Assembly (NCBI RefSeq): GCF_003096715.1
Contig: NZ_QEOL01000004.1
Location: 1 to 64,000 of the forward strand
DNA: 64,000 nt
Direction of reading: 5' to 3'
Source: Paraburkholderia silvatlantica
GTDB taxonomy: Bacteria; Pseudomonadota; Gammaproteobacteria; Burkholderiales; Burkholderiaceae
A program made the position numbers and the translations under genes. A model generated the notes under the pieces. It was not told where the DNA came from and ran no database searches. It saw only the letters and a list, made by a program, of their open reading frames with translations. Of this stretch, positions 8,720 to 17,710 are shown in pieces (the first letter of the stretch is position 1; every line of letters begins with the position of its first letter).

Positions 8720-10210
8720 ATGTTCATCGGTATCGACCTCGGCACGTCGGGCGTGAAGGCCGTGCTGCTCGACCGCGCGGGCGATGTGCTCGGCAGCGCG
8801 AGCGCGCCGCTCACCGTGAGCCGGCCGCAGCCGCGCTGGTCCGAGCAGGCGCCGCAAGACTGGTGGCTCGCCACGCAGAGCGCATTGCGCGCACTCGTCG
8901 ACGAGGCGCGCGGGCGCGGCATCGACCCGGCGCGCATCGAGGCGCTCGGCCTGACCGGCCAGATGCACGGTGCGACGCTGCTCGACGCGCAGGGCGAGGT
9001 GCTTCGTCCGGCCATTCTGTGGAACGACGGTCGTTCGGATACCGAATGTATCGAACTGGAACGCGCCGTGCCGCAGTTGCATGCCATAGCGGGCAATCTC
9101 GCGATGCCGGGGTTCACGGCGCCGAAGCTGTTATGGGTGCGCAAGCACGAGCCGGAGATCTTCGCGCGCATCGCGCACGTGCTGTTGCCGAAGGACTATT
9201 TGCGCTGGCTGCTCACGGGCGTATTCGCCACCGATGCGTCCGATGCCGCCGGCACGCTGTGGCTCGACATCGCGAAGCGCGACTATAGCGAGACCTTGCT
9301 TGCGGCGTGCGATCTCACGCATGCACACATGCCGGACGTATTCGAAGGCAACCAGGTGACCGGCACGCTGCGGCCCGAACTCGCGCGCCAATTCGGCCTG
9401 CGCGACATTCCGGTCGTGGCGGGCGGTGGCGACAACGCGGCGGGCGCCGTGGGCGTGGGCATCGTGCGGCCCGGCGACGCGATGCTTTCGCTCGGCACGT
9501 CGGGCGTCTATTTCGCGGTTTCGGACGGCTTTCTCGCCAATCCCGATTCCGCCGTGCACAGCTTCTGTCACGCATTGCCGCACACGTGGCACCTGATGTC
9601 GGTGATGCTCAACGCGGCCAGTTGCCTCGACTTCACGGCGCAATTGACGGGCTACGAAAGCGTTGCCGCGTTGCTCGCCGATGCGCAAGCGAACGCGAAC
9701 GCCGGGCGCGACGCGCGCCGGCCGTGGTTCCTGCCGTATCTCAGCGGCGAGCGCACGCCGCACAACAACGTCAACGCGAAGGGCGTGTTCTACGGCATGA
9801 CCCCGCAGACCTCGCGCGCCGATCTCGCCAACGCCACCCTGGAGGGGGTAGGCTTCGCGCTGCTCGACGGCATGGACGCGCTGCACGCGGCGGGGCTCGT
9901 GCCCGACACGATCACCGTAATCGGCGGCGGCTCGCGCAGTGCCTGGTGGACGCAGATGCTCGCCGATATCAGCGGCCGTGCGCTCACGCTGCGCGCGGGC
10001 GGTGAGGTAGGTCCGGCGCTGGGCGCCGCGCGCCTTGCGCATCTCGCAATCGAGCCGGGCGCGACACTCGACGACGTGTGCCCGCAGCCGCCCGTGCTGG
10101 CGGTTCGCGAACCCGACGCCGCCCGCCACGCGTGGTATCGCGAGGCGCGCCGTCCAACCTTTGGCGCGCTGTATCGCGCGCTCGAACCGGTTTTCACAAC
10201 CGGCGCCTGA
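8720..10210 (+). CDS. xylB: Xylulokinase
   Basis: This FGGY-family sugar kinase phosphorylates D-xylulose to xylulose 5-phosphate for the pentose phosphate pathway. The 496 residues are typical. Motifs are the phosphate-1 loop IGIDLGTSGVKAVLLD at the N-terminus, GLTGQMHGATLLD (residues around 77-89), the catalytic region GGGDNAAGAVGVGIV, and the adenosine motif ITVIGGGSRSAWWTQMLADI near residue 400. A GGACGGAG ribosome site precedes the ATG. It follows xylA directly and precedes the xylFGH importer, completing the isomerase pathway. Confidence 0.97.
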   Translation: MFIGIDLGTSGVKAVLLDRAGDVLGSASAPLTVSRPQPRWSEQAPQDWWLATQSALRALVDEARGRGIDPARIEALGLTGQMHGATLLDAQGEVLRPAILWNDGRSDTECIELERAVPQLHAIAGNLAMPGFTAPKLLWVRKHEPEIFARIAHVLLPKDYLRWLLTGVFATDASDAAGTLWLDIAKRDYSETLLAACDLTHAHMPDVFEGNQVTGTLRPELARQFGLRDIPVVAGGGDNAAGAVGVGIVRPGDAMLSLGTSGVYFAVSDGFLANPDSAVHSFCHALPHTWHLMSVMLNAASCLDFTAQLTGYESVAALLADAQANANAGRDARRPWFLPYLSGERTPHNNVNAKGVFYGMTPQTSRADLANATLEGVGFALLDGMDALHAAGLVPDTITVIGGGSRSAWWTQMLADISGRALTLRAGGEVGPALGAARLAHLAIEPGATLDDVCPQPPVLAVREPDAARHAWYREARRPTFGALYRALEPVFTTGA

Positions 10211-10313
10211 TTAGCGGCGCCGGCGAAGAAAAAACTGCACGGCCAGTGTAGTCGTGCAGTCGATTGGTAGTCCTACGGTTATACCGCACGCTGTGCCGTT
10301 TTGCGTGTGTTCC

Positions 10314-10321
10314 GCAATTGC
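10314..10321 (+). promoter_or_regulatory. GCAATTGC element upstream of xylF
   Basis: The palindrome GCAATTGC, in context TTCCGCAATTGCATCGGCAA, lies 85 bases before the xylF start, similar to its distance before xylA. The AAACATTA partner seen before xylA and xylB is not present here. It is a probable regulator binding site for xylFGH. Confidence 0.5.
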
Positions 10322-10405
10322 ATCGGCAACAACCTGAAAACCATCGCCGCGGCAGCGACGCGTTCACGCGTGCCTGCGCATCGGCATCAAGAGGAGTATG
10401 GAGAC

Positions 10406-11434
10406 ATGAATTTCGCCAAACGTCGTTCGGTTCTGAGTTCGCTCGTGTGCGGGGCCGTGCTCGCGAGCCTGTCGCTTGCCGCACCGCTTGCACATGCGAG
10501 CAAGGATCATCCGGAGATCGGCTTCTGTATCGACGACCTGCGTGTCGAGCGCTGGTCGCGCGACCGCGACTATTTCGTCGCTGCCGCGGAAAAGATGGGC
10601 GCGAAGGTGTCGGTACAGTCGGCCGATGCCAGCGAAGAACGCCAGATCTCGCAGATCGAGAACCTCATTTCGCGTGGCGTCGATGTCATCGTGATCGTGC
10701 CGTTCAACTCGAAGACGCTCGGCAATGTCGTCGCCGAAGCGAAGAAGGCAGGCATCAAGGTCGTTTCGTATGACCGCCTGATTCTCGACGCCGATATCGA
10801 CGCGTATATCTCCTTCGACAACGAGAAGGTGGGCGAGCTCCAGGCGAAGGGCGTCTACGACGCGCAGCCCAAGGGCAACTACTTCCTGCTGGGCGGCGCG
10901 CCCACCGACAACAACGCGAAGATGCTGCGTGCAGGACAACTGAAGGTCCTCAAGCCCGCCATCGACCGTGGCGACATCAAGGTGGTCGGCCAGCAGTGGG
11001 TGCCGGAGTGGAGCGCTTCGACGGCGCTGCGCATCATGGAAGACGCGCTCACCGCGAACAACAACAAGATCGACGCAGTCGTCGCCTCGAACGACGGCAC
11101 GGCCGGCGGCGCGATCCAGGCGCTCGCCGCGCAGCATCTCGCGGGCAAGGTGCCGGTGTCGGGCCAGGACGCGGACCTCGCCGCGGTCAAGCGCGTGGTG
11201 GCGGGCACGCAGACCATGACGGTCTACAAGCCGCTCAAGCTCATCGCGGGCGAAGCCGCGAAGCTCGCTGTCGATCTCGCGAAGGGCCAGAAGCCCGCGT
11301 ACAACTCGCAGTACGACAACGGCAAGAAGAAGGTCGATACGGTGCTGCTGCAGCCGACGCTGCTCACGAAGAGCAACGTCGACGTCGTCGTGAAGGACGG
11401 CTTCTACACGCAGGCGCAACTGGCCAGCCAGTAA
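10406..11434 (+). CDS. xylF: D-xylose ABC transporter, periplasmic binding protein
   Basis: This 342-residue periplasmic protein has a signal peptide ending ...AAPLAHA (cleavage after residue 31). The mature part is a type I sugar-binding fold: IGFCIDDLRVERWSRDRDYF at the start, DVIVIVPFNSKTLGNVV, VVSYDRLILDADIDAYISFDN, and PVSGQDADLAAVKRVVAGTQ. These match the XylF subgroup, including the conserved DDLRVERW opening. The ATG at 10406 follows GAGGAG. It is the first gene of xylFGH and would deliver xylose to XylH. A GCAATTGC element lies upstream. Confidence 0.96.
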   Translation: MNFAKRRSVLSSLVCGAVLASLSLAAPLAHASKDHPEIGFCIDDLRVERWSRDRDYFVAAAEKMGAKVSVQSADASEERQISQIENLISRGVDVIVIVPFNSKTLGNVVAEAKKAGIKVVSYDRLILDADIDAYISFDNEKVGELQAKGVYDAQPKGNYFLLGGAPTDNNAKMLRAGQLKVLKPAIDRGDIKVVGQQWVPEWSASTALRIMEDALTANNNKIDAVVASNDGTAGGAIQALAAQHLAGKVPVSGQDADLAAVKRVVAGTQTMTVYKPLKLIAGEAAKLAVDLAKGQKPAYNSQYDNGKKKVDTVLLQPTLLTKSNVDVVVKDGFYTQAQLASQ

Positions 11435-11539
11435 CGCCTATGGCCTGACGGCCCGCGCGCGACATGACCGTGGCTACGAAAGTAGTGACGAAGGTGGTCA
11501 ATGCGTCGCGTGCGGGCCATCGCAGCGAGTAACCAGCGT

Positions 11540-13093
11540 ATGACCGAACCCTTGCTGACGATGCGCGGCATCGTCAAGTCTTTTGCGGGCGTGAAAGCGC
11601 TCGACGGCATCGACCTCACGGTGCGGCCCGGCGAATGCGTGGGGCTGTGCGGTGAGAACGGCGCCGGCAAATCCACGCTCATGAAAGTGCTCTCGGGCGT
11701 GTACCCGCATGGCACCTGGAGCGGCGAGATCCGTTGGGAAGGCGCGCCGCTCGAAGCGCAAAGCGTGCGCGACACCGAACGCGCGGGCATCGTCATCATC
11801 CACCAGGAACTGATGCTCGTGCCTGAGTTATCTGTCGCGGAGAACATTTTTCTCGGCAACGAAATCACGCTCCCGGGCGGCCGCATGAATTACGCGGCGA
11901 TGTACCAGCGCGCCGACGAATTGTTGCGCGAGCTGAACATCGACGCCATCAACGTGGCGCAGCCGGTGATGAACTATGGCGGCGGCCATCAACAGCTCAT
12001 CGAGATCGCGAAGGCGCTGAACAAGCGCGCGAAGCTGCTGATTCTCGACGAGCCGTCGTCATCGCTTACGGCGGCGGAAACGAAGATCCTGCTCGACATC
12101 GTGCGCGACCTGAAGCGCCGCGGCGTGGCGTGCGTCTACATCTCGCACAAGCTCGACGAAGTCGAAGCCGTGTGCGACACGGTGAGTGTGATTCGCGATG
12201 GCCGTCACGTGGCCACCGAGCCGATGGCGACGCTCACCACCGACCGCATCATAGCGATGATGGTGGGGCGCGAGATCCGCAATCTCTTTCCGCGCGAGCC
12301 GCACGATATCGGCGAGGTCGTGTTCGAGGCCCACAACGTGACCTGCCATGACGTGACGAACCCGCGCCGCAAGCGCGTGGACGACGTCTCGTTCTCGGTG
12401 CGCCGCGGAGAGATCCTCGGCGTGGCTGGACTGGTTGGCGCGGGCCGCACGGAAACGATGCAGGCGATCTTCGGTGCGTACGCGGGCGCATGCACGGCAA
12501 CGGTCCTGCTCGAAGGCAGGCAACTGAAAATCCGCTCGCCGCTCGACGCGATCAACGCGGGCATCGCCATGGTGCCCGAGGACCGCAAGCGTCACGGCAT
12601 CGTGCCGCAACTGGGCGTGGGCCACAACATCACGCTCTCGGTGCTGCAGCGCTTTTCCCGGCACGGTCGCATCGACACGGCCGCCGAGCTCGACACGATC
12701 CGCACGGAGATGCAGCGCCTTTCGGTGCGCGCGGCGAACCCCATGCTGTCGATTGCGAGCCTCTCGGGCGGCAATCAGCAGAAGGCAGTGCTCACCAAGA
12801 TGCTGCTCACCGACCCGAAGGTGCTGATCCTCGACGAGCCCACGCGCGGCGTGGACGTCGGCGCGAAGTACGAGATCTACAAGCTGATCTTCCAGCTGGC
12901 CAAACGCGGCGTGGCGATCGTGATGGTGTCGTCCGAACTGCCCGAAGTGCTGGGCATCAGCGACCGCGTACTCGTGATCGGCGAGGGCGAGTTGCGCGGC
13001 GACTTCGTCAACGACGGCCTCACGCAGGAAGACATTCTTGGCGCGGCGATCCAGAGCGTGCGCGCCCAACCCGATACAGCGAGTGCAGTATGA
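11540..13093 (+). CDS. xylG: D-xylose ABC transporter, tandem ATPase
   Basis: This 517-residue sugar-importer ATPase has two fused nucleotide-binding domains. The first has Walker A GENGAGKS (residues 38-45), an unusual signature [13 protein letters not shown] in place of LSGGQ, and [11 protein letters not shown]. The second has the degenerate Walker [11 protein letters not shown], signature [14 protein letters not shown] and [17 protein letters not shown]. This asymmetry is normal for RbsA/XylG proteins. [10 protein letters not shown] was chosen as start because it aligns with the short XylG N-terminus; an ATG 39 bases earlier is possible. Its stop overlaps the xylH start by 4 bases, suggesting coupled translation. 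Confidence 0.95.
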   Translation: MTEPLLTMRGIVKSFAGVKALDGIDLTVRPGECVGLCGENGAGKSTLMKVLSGVYPHGTWSGEIRWEGAPLEAQSVRDTERAGIVIIHQELMLVPELSVAENIFLGNEITLPGGRMNYAAMYQRADELLRELNIDAINVAQPVMNYGGGHQQLIEIAKALNKRAKLLILDEPSSSLTAAETKILLDIVRDLKRRGVACVYISHKLDEVEAVCDTVSVIRDGRHVATEPMATLTTDRIIAMMVGREIRNLFPREPHDIGEVVFEAHNVTCHDVTNPRRKRVDDVSFSVRRGEILGVAGLVGAGRTETMQAIFGAYAGACTATVLLEGRQLKIRSPLDAINAGIAMVPEDRKRHGIVPQLGVGHNITLSVLQRFSRHGRIDTAAELDTIRTEMQRLSVRAANPMLSIASLSGGNQQKAVLTKMLLTDPKVLILDEPTRGVDVGAKYEIYKLIFQLAKRGVAIVMVSSELPEVLGISDRVLVIGEGELRGDFVNDGLTQEDILGAAIQSVRAQPDTASAV

Positions 13094-14289
13094 CCCCCGA
13101 CGTCACGACCCAAGGCGCACGCGAAGACCAGCAGCCAGGCGGCAACGGCTTCGCCATGCGTTTCCAGCAACTCTTCGCGCGCTACAAGATCCTCGCGCTG
13201 CTGCTCGCAGTGGCGGTGATCTGGCTGTTCTTTTCGCTGCTCACGCATGGCGCGTTCGTCACGCCGCGCAACGTTTCGAACCTGCTGCGGCAGATGTCGA
13301 TCACCGGGATGCTCGCGTGCGGCATGGTGTTCGTCATCATCGCGGGCGAGATCGATCTTTCGGTCGGCTCCCTGCTGGGCCTGCTCGGCGGCGTCGCGGC
13401 GATCCTCGACGTGAATCGCGGCTGGCCCATCGGCGTGACCGTGCCGGCGGTGCTCGTGCTCGGCGTGCTCGTCGGACTCTTCAACGGCTGGTGGTCGACG
13501 TACCGTCGTGTGCCGTCGTTCATCGTGGGGCTCGGCGGCATGCTCGCGTTTCGCGGCGTGCTGCTCGGCATCACGGGCGGCTCGACGATCGCGCCGGTGT
13601 CCGATCACTTCGTGTTTCTCGGCCAGGGCTATCTGCCGCGCGTGGCGGGCGACGTGCTGGCGCTCGCGCTCTTCGTGCTGCTCGCCGTGCTCACGGTGCG
13701 CCAGCGCGCGAACCGCAGGCGCTATCAGCTGAGCGTCGTGCCGCTCTGGCAAGACGGCATGAAGATCGTCGGCGCGGGCGCGATTCTGCTTGCATTCGTG
13801 CTGATGCTCGACAGCTACGGCGGCATTCCGGTGCCCGTCCTGCTGCTGCTCGCGCTGCTCGGCATCTTCACATGGATCGCCACGCAAACCGTGTTCGGCC
13901 GGCGTATCTACGCGGTGGGCTCGAACCTTGAGGCCACACGTCTTTCGGGCGTCAACACGAACCGCGTGAAGCTCGCCATCTTTGCGCTCATGGGCCTCAT
14001 GTGTGCGTTCGCGGGCATCGTCAATACGGCGCGTCTCGCGGCGGGTTCGCCCTCGGCGGGCACGATGGGCGAACTCGACGCGATCGCGGCGTGCTTTATC
14101 GGCGGCACGTCGATGCGCGGCGGGTCAGGCACCGTGTATGGCGCGCTGATCGGCGCACTCGTGATGGCGAGCCTCGACAACGGCATGTCGATGCTCGACG
14201 TGGACGCGTATTGGCAGATGATTGTGAAGGGCGGCATTCTCGTGCTTGCCGTGTGGATCGACGTGGTGTCGGGCTCGAACCGCCGCTGA
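13090..14289 (+). CDS. xylH: D-xylose ABC transporter, permease
   Basis: This 399-residue inner-membrane permease has about ten helices and the BPD_transp_2 signature region [20 protein letters not shown] (helices 2-3) and [21 protein letters not shown] near the C-terminus. [17 protein letters not shown] is the cytoplasmic coupling region. Length and motifs match XylH, which forms the xylose channel driven by XylG. The ATG overlaps the xylG TGA. It is the last gene of the unit and is followed by a strong terminator. Confidence 0.96.
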   Translation: MTPDVTTQGAREDQQPGGNGFAMRFQQLFARYKILALLLAVAVIWLFFSLLTHGAFVTPRNVSNLLRQMSITGMLACGMVFVIIAGEIDLSVGSLLGLLGGVAAILDVNRGWPIGVTVPAVLVLGVLVGLFNGWWSTYRRVPSFIVGLGGMLAFRGVLLGITGGSTIAPVSDHFVFLGQGYLPRVAGDVLALALFVLLAVLTVRQRANRRRYQLSVVPLWQDGMKIVGAGAILLAFVLMLDSYGGIPVPVLLLLALLGIFTWIATQTVFGRRIYAVGSNLEATRLSGVNTNRVKLAIFALMGLMCAFAGIVNTARLAAGSPSAGTMGELDAIAACFIGGTSMRGGSGTVYGALIGALVMASLDNGMSMLDVDAYWQMIVKGGILVLAVWIDVVSGSNRR

Positions 14290-14436
14290 GCAGCGCGTGA
14301 CAGACACGATTGCAAACCTGATATCGCTGTGAAGAAGATGACCGTGTTCTTGCATCGCGCGTGACACCGCGACGTATCGCCAGCGGATAACTGCCACGCG
14401 CAGTTGCTCTCCTCGCGCGCCCCGAGCGCGCTCTCA

Positions 14437-14467
14437 GGGCGGGACTCATGTCCCGCCCTTTTTCTTG
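14437..14467 (+). terminator. Rho-independent terminator of xylFGH
   Basis: A 9-bp GC stem, GGGCGGGAC (14437-14445) pairing with GTCCCGCCC (14450-14458), has a TCAT loop and is followed by a T-rich tail. It lies about 150 bases after xylH. Confidence 0.88.
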
Positions 14468-14785
14468 TGCGTGTGGCCGATGGCGGACGTCGCACCGGGC
14501 GGCGCATGTTCGACGCGCCGGCGATCGATTCCTGCCACAATCGTGCGCACCTGTGCAGGGCGGCGTTTGCACGCAGCGAGCGCGAGATGTGCGCGAGTCA
14601 TTGCCGTGCGCAAGGCCGTCGTCAACCATGGCACGCCGCTGCAATGCGTTCCCGCGCGTGCTCGCCGATTTGTCGCTTTACCGCTGCATGCGCTGTCGCG
14701 TTGCACCGAATCATGCCGCGAGGTTGTGCCAGCGCCTTGCCGACTTCGCCGCCGCGATGCCGGTCCTCCTGGAGACAAGCCGACC
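14468..14785 (+). other. Upstream region of clpG, no gene seen
   Basis: The clpG frame stays open through this stretch, but the translation is arginine- and cysteine-rich without conservation. It should hold the clpG promoter. I looked for a sigma-32-type heat-shock promoter and found no clear match. Confidence 0.4.
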
Positions 14786-17635
14786 ATGCCTACTCTTTGC
14801 GAAATCTGTAATGCCCGGCCCGCAGTCGCGCGCGTGACTGTCGTGCAAAACGGGCAGCGCAGGTCCATGTCGATCTGCGACTACGACTACCGCCAGTTGA
14901 TGCGTCACCAAAGCATGCTCAACCCGTTCGATTCGCTGCTGGGCGGCAGCGGCCTGTCGCGCTTTTTCGGCGGACAAGGCACCGAGGACGAGCGCGACGA
15001 CGAGGGGCACGACCTCGCCGCCGAGGTGCCGCGCGAATCCGTGGACGCGACCGATGCGTTCAGCGAGCAGACGCTCGAAATCCTGCAGCGCGCCGCGGAA
15101 AAGGCCCATGAACTGCAGCGCAATGAGCTCGACACGGAACACCTGTTGTACGTGCTCGCGGACACCGATGTTTGTGCCGCACTCCTCAAAGAGTTGAAGC
15201 TCTCGCCGCAGGACATCAAGGCCTATATCGATCAGCATGCGCAAAAGGGTACGGCGTCGCCCGACGCGTCCATCGACAGGATGACGATTTCGCCGCGCCT
15301 GAAAAAAGCGTTTCAGTTCGCGTTTCAGGCATCGCGCGATCTCGGTCACTCGTACGTCGGCCCCGAGCATCTGCTGATCGGTCTCGCCGCGGTGCCCGAC
15401 AGCATTGCGGGCGCGCTGCTCAAGAAGTACGGTGTGACGCCCGAGGCGCTGCGCCAGAAGGTCGTGAAGGTGGTGGGCAAGGGCGCCGAAGACGGCCGCG
15501 TCGATGCGCCTACGGGCACGCCCACGCTCGACAAGTTCGGCCGCGACCTGACGGCCATGGCGCGGCAAGGCAAGCTCGATCCGGTGCTGGGCCGCGCGCA
15601 GGAAATCGAGAGCACGATCGAGGTGCTCGCGCGGCGCAAGAAGAACAACCCGGTGCTGATCGGCGAGCCCGGCGTGGGCAAGACCGCCATCGTGGAAGGG
15701 CTCGCACAGCGCATCGTCAATGGCGACGTGCCGGAGGTGCTGCGCGGCAAGCGGCTCGTGGAGGTGAACATCAACTCGATGGTCGCGGGCGCGAAGTACC
15801 GCGGCGAATTCGAGGAACGCGCGAAGCAGCTGATCGACGAGGTGAGCGCGAAGCACGACGAACTGATTCTCTTCATCGACGAGTTGCACACGATCGTCGG
15901 CGCGGGACAGGGTGGCGGCGAAGGCGGGCTCGACATCGCCAACGTGCTCAAGCCCGCTCTCGCGCGCGGCGAGTTGAGCCTCATTGGCGCCACGACGCTG
16001 AACGAGTATCAAAAGTACATCGAGAAGGACGCGGCGCTCGAACGGCGCTTTCAGCCCGTGCTCGTGCCGGAGCCTACGGTCGAGCAAACCATCGTGATCC
16101 TGCGGGGCCTGCGCGACAAGCTCGAAGCCCACCATCAGGTGACCTTCGCCGACGACGCCTTCGTGGCCGCCGCCGAGCTGTCGGACCGCTACATCACCTC
16201 GCGCTTCTTGCCCGACAAGGCGATCGATCTCATCGATCAGGCAGCGGCGCGCGTGCGCATCGGTTCGACCTCGCGCCCGGCCGAGATGCAGGAACTCGAA
16301 GCGGAGATCGCGCAGCTCAAGCGCGAGCAGGACTACGCGGCTTCGCGCAAGCGCTTCGACGAGGCCAAGGGTTTCGAGGCGCGCATCAACGAAAAGCAGG
16401 AAAAACTCGAAGAGTTGACCGAGGCGTGGCAGCGCAAGACGGGTTCGGAAACGCTCGAAGTCACGGTGGCGTCGATCGCCGAGGTCGTGTCGCGCCTCAC
16501 CGGCATTCCGGTGGCGGATCTGACCCAGGAAGAGCGCCAGAAGCTGCTCAACATGGAAGCGACGCTGCGCGAGCGCGTGGTAGGCCAGGAGGACGCCGTG
16601 GTCGCCGTGAGCGACGCCGTGCGCCTTTCGCGCGCGGGGCTCGGTCAGTCGAACCGGCCGATTGCGACCTTCCTGTTCCTCGGGCCGACCGGCGTGGGCA
16701 AGACCGAACTTGCGAAGGCGCTGGCGGAAACCGTGTTCGGCGACGAGCAGGCCATCATTCGCATCGACATGAGCGAGTACATGGAGCGTCATGCGGTGGC
16801 GCGGCTCATCGGCGCGCCGCCGGGCTACGTGGGCTACGACGAAGGCGGCCAGCTTACCGAGCGCGTGCGGCGCCGCCCATACAGCGTGATTCTGCTCGAC
16901 GAGATCGAGAAGGCGCACGCCGATGTCTACAACGTGCTGCTGCAAGTGTTCGACGACGGGCGGCTAACCGACGGCAAAGGCCGCGTGGTCGACTTCAGCA
17001 ACACGATCCTGATCGCCACGAGCAACCTGGGCGCGTCGATCATCATGGACAACCTCGAGCGCCCCGAGAAGTCGCGCCTCGACGACAAGACGATCCGCGC
17101 CGAACTCATGAAGGTGCTCAAGGGCCATTTCCGGCCCGAGTTCCTCAATCGCATCGACGAAATCATCGTCTTTCATGCGCTCTCGCGCGAGAACATCCGC
17201 GCGATCGTGCAGATCCAGCTCGAACGCGTCACGCGCACGGCGGCCGCGCAGGGCATCACGCTCCTGATGGGCGAGACGCTCGTCGATCATCTCGTGGAGG
17301 CCGGCTATCAGCCGGAGTTCGGCGCGCGCGAACTCAAGCGGCAGATTCGCCAGGAAGTGGAAACGCGTCTTGCCAAAGAGATACTCGGCGACGCGCTGCA
17401 GTCCGGCGATACCGTCGAGATCGGCTACGACAAGACGAACGGCGAAGTCACGATCAGCAAGGCCGCCGTGCCGCCCGATGTGAAGGAGAGCAAACCGGCG
17501 AAGAAGGCGAAGAAAACGGCGGCGCCGGTCGACGAAATCGCGGGCGAAATTGCCGCCGACGACATGGAGGGCGACCCGCCCCCGCCGCCTCCGAAGAAGA
17601 GCGGCAAGGGCGGGGGCAAGGCGAAGCCTGCCTGA
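14786..17635 (+). CDS. clpG: ClpG/ClpK-type AAA+ disaggregase with Cys-rich N-domain
   Basis: This 949-residue Hsp100 ATPase begins with a short N1 domain bearing a CxxC pair and a third Cys (C5, C8, C31), followed by a Clp-N repeat region (about 90-240), AAA1 (Walker A GEPGVGKT near residue 292), a short middle coiled coil (about 480-530), AAA2 (GPTGVGKT near 633) and a Lys/Pro-rich C-terminal tail. The Cys N1 domain plus this length distinguish ClpG/ClpK from ClpA, ClpB and ClpC. ClpG and ClpK are stand-alone disaggregases that confer heat tolerance. In known ClpK a His lies near the third Cys; here the segment is CDYDY. The ATG at 14786 follows GGAG. No small heat-shock protein gene is adjacent, unlike transmissible heat-resistance loci. 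Confidence 0.85.
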   Translation: MPTLCEICNARPAVARVTVVQNGQRRSMSICDYDYRQLMRHQSMLNPFDSLLGGSGLSRFFGGQGTEDERDDEGHDLAAEVPRESVDATDAFSEQTLEILQRAAEKAHELQRNELDTEHLLYVLADTDVCAALLKELKLSPQDIKAYIDQHAQKGTASPDASIDRMTISPRLKKAFQFAFQASRDLGHSYVGPEHLLIGLAAVPDSIAGALLKKYGVTPEALRQKVVKVVGKGAEDGRVDAPTGTPTLDKFGRDLTAMARQGKLDPVLGRAQEIESTIEVLARRKKNNPVLIGEPGVGKTAIVEGLAQRIVNGDVPEVLRGKRLVEVNINSMVAGAKYRGEFEERAKQLIDEVSAKHDELILFIDELHTIVGAGQGGGEGGLDIANVLKPALARGELSLIGATTLNEYQKYIEKDAALERRFQPVLVPEPTVEQTIVILRGLRDKLEAHHQVTFADDAFVAAAELSDRYITSRFLPDKAIDLIDQAAARVRIGSTSRPAEMQELEAEIAQLKREQDYAASRKRFDEAKGFEARINEKQEKLEELTEAWQRKTGSETLEVTVASIAEVVSRLTGIPVADLTQEERQKLLNMEATLRERVVGQEDAVVAVSDAVRLSRAGLGQSNRPIATFLFLGPTGVGKTELAKALAETVFGDEQAIIRIDMSEYMERHAVARLIGAPPGYVGYDEGGQLTERVRRRPYSVILLDEIEKAHADVYNVLLQVFDDGRLTDGKGRVVDFSNTILIATSNLGASIIMDNLERPEKSRLDDKTIRAELMKVLKGHFRPEFLNRIDEIIVFHALSRENIRAIVQIQLERVTRTAAAQGITLLMGETLVDHLVEAGYQPEFGARELKRQIRQEVETRLAKEILGDALQSGDTVEIGYDKTNGEVTISKAAVPPDVKESKPAKKAKKTAAPVDEIAGEIAADDMEGDPPPPPPKKSGKGGGKAKPA

Positions 17636-17710
17636 TCGCCTGGAGCACCGGCTGGCGCACCGAAACGTGCGCCAGCTTCGTTCATCGTGAACGATGATCC
17701 GGAGTCCAGA

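Noticed and set aside
14465..14785. A 107-residue N-terminal extension of ClpG
   Set aside because: The extension is Cys/Arg-rich without conservation; the CxxC N1 domain at 14786 is the family start and has an upstream GGAG.
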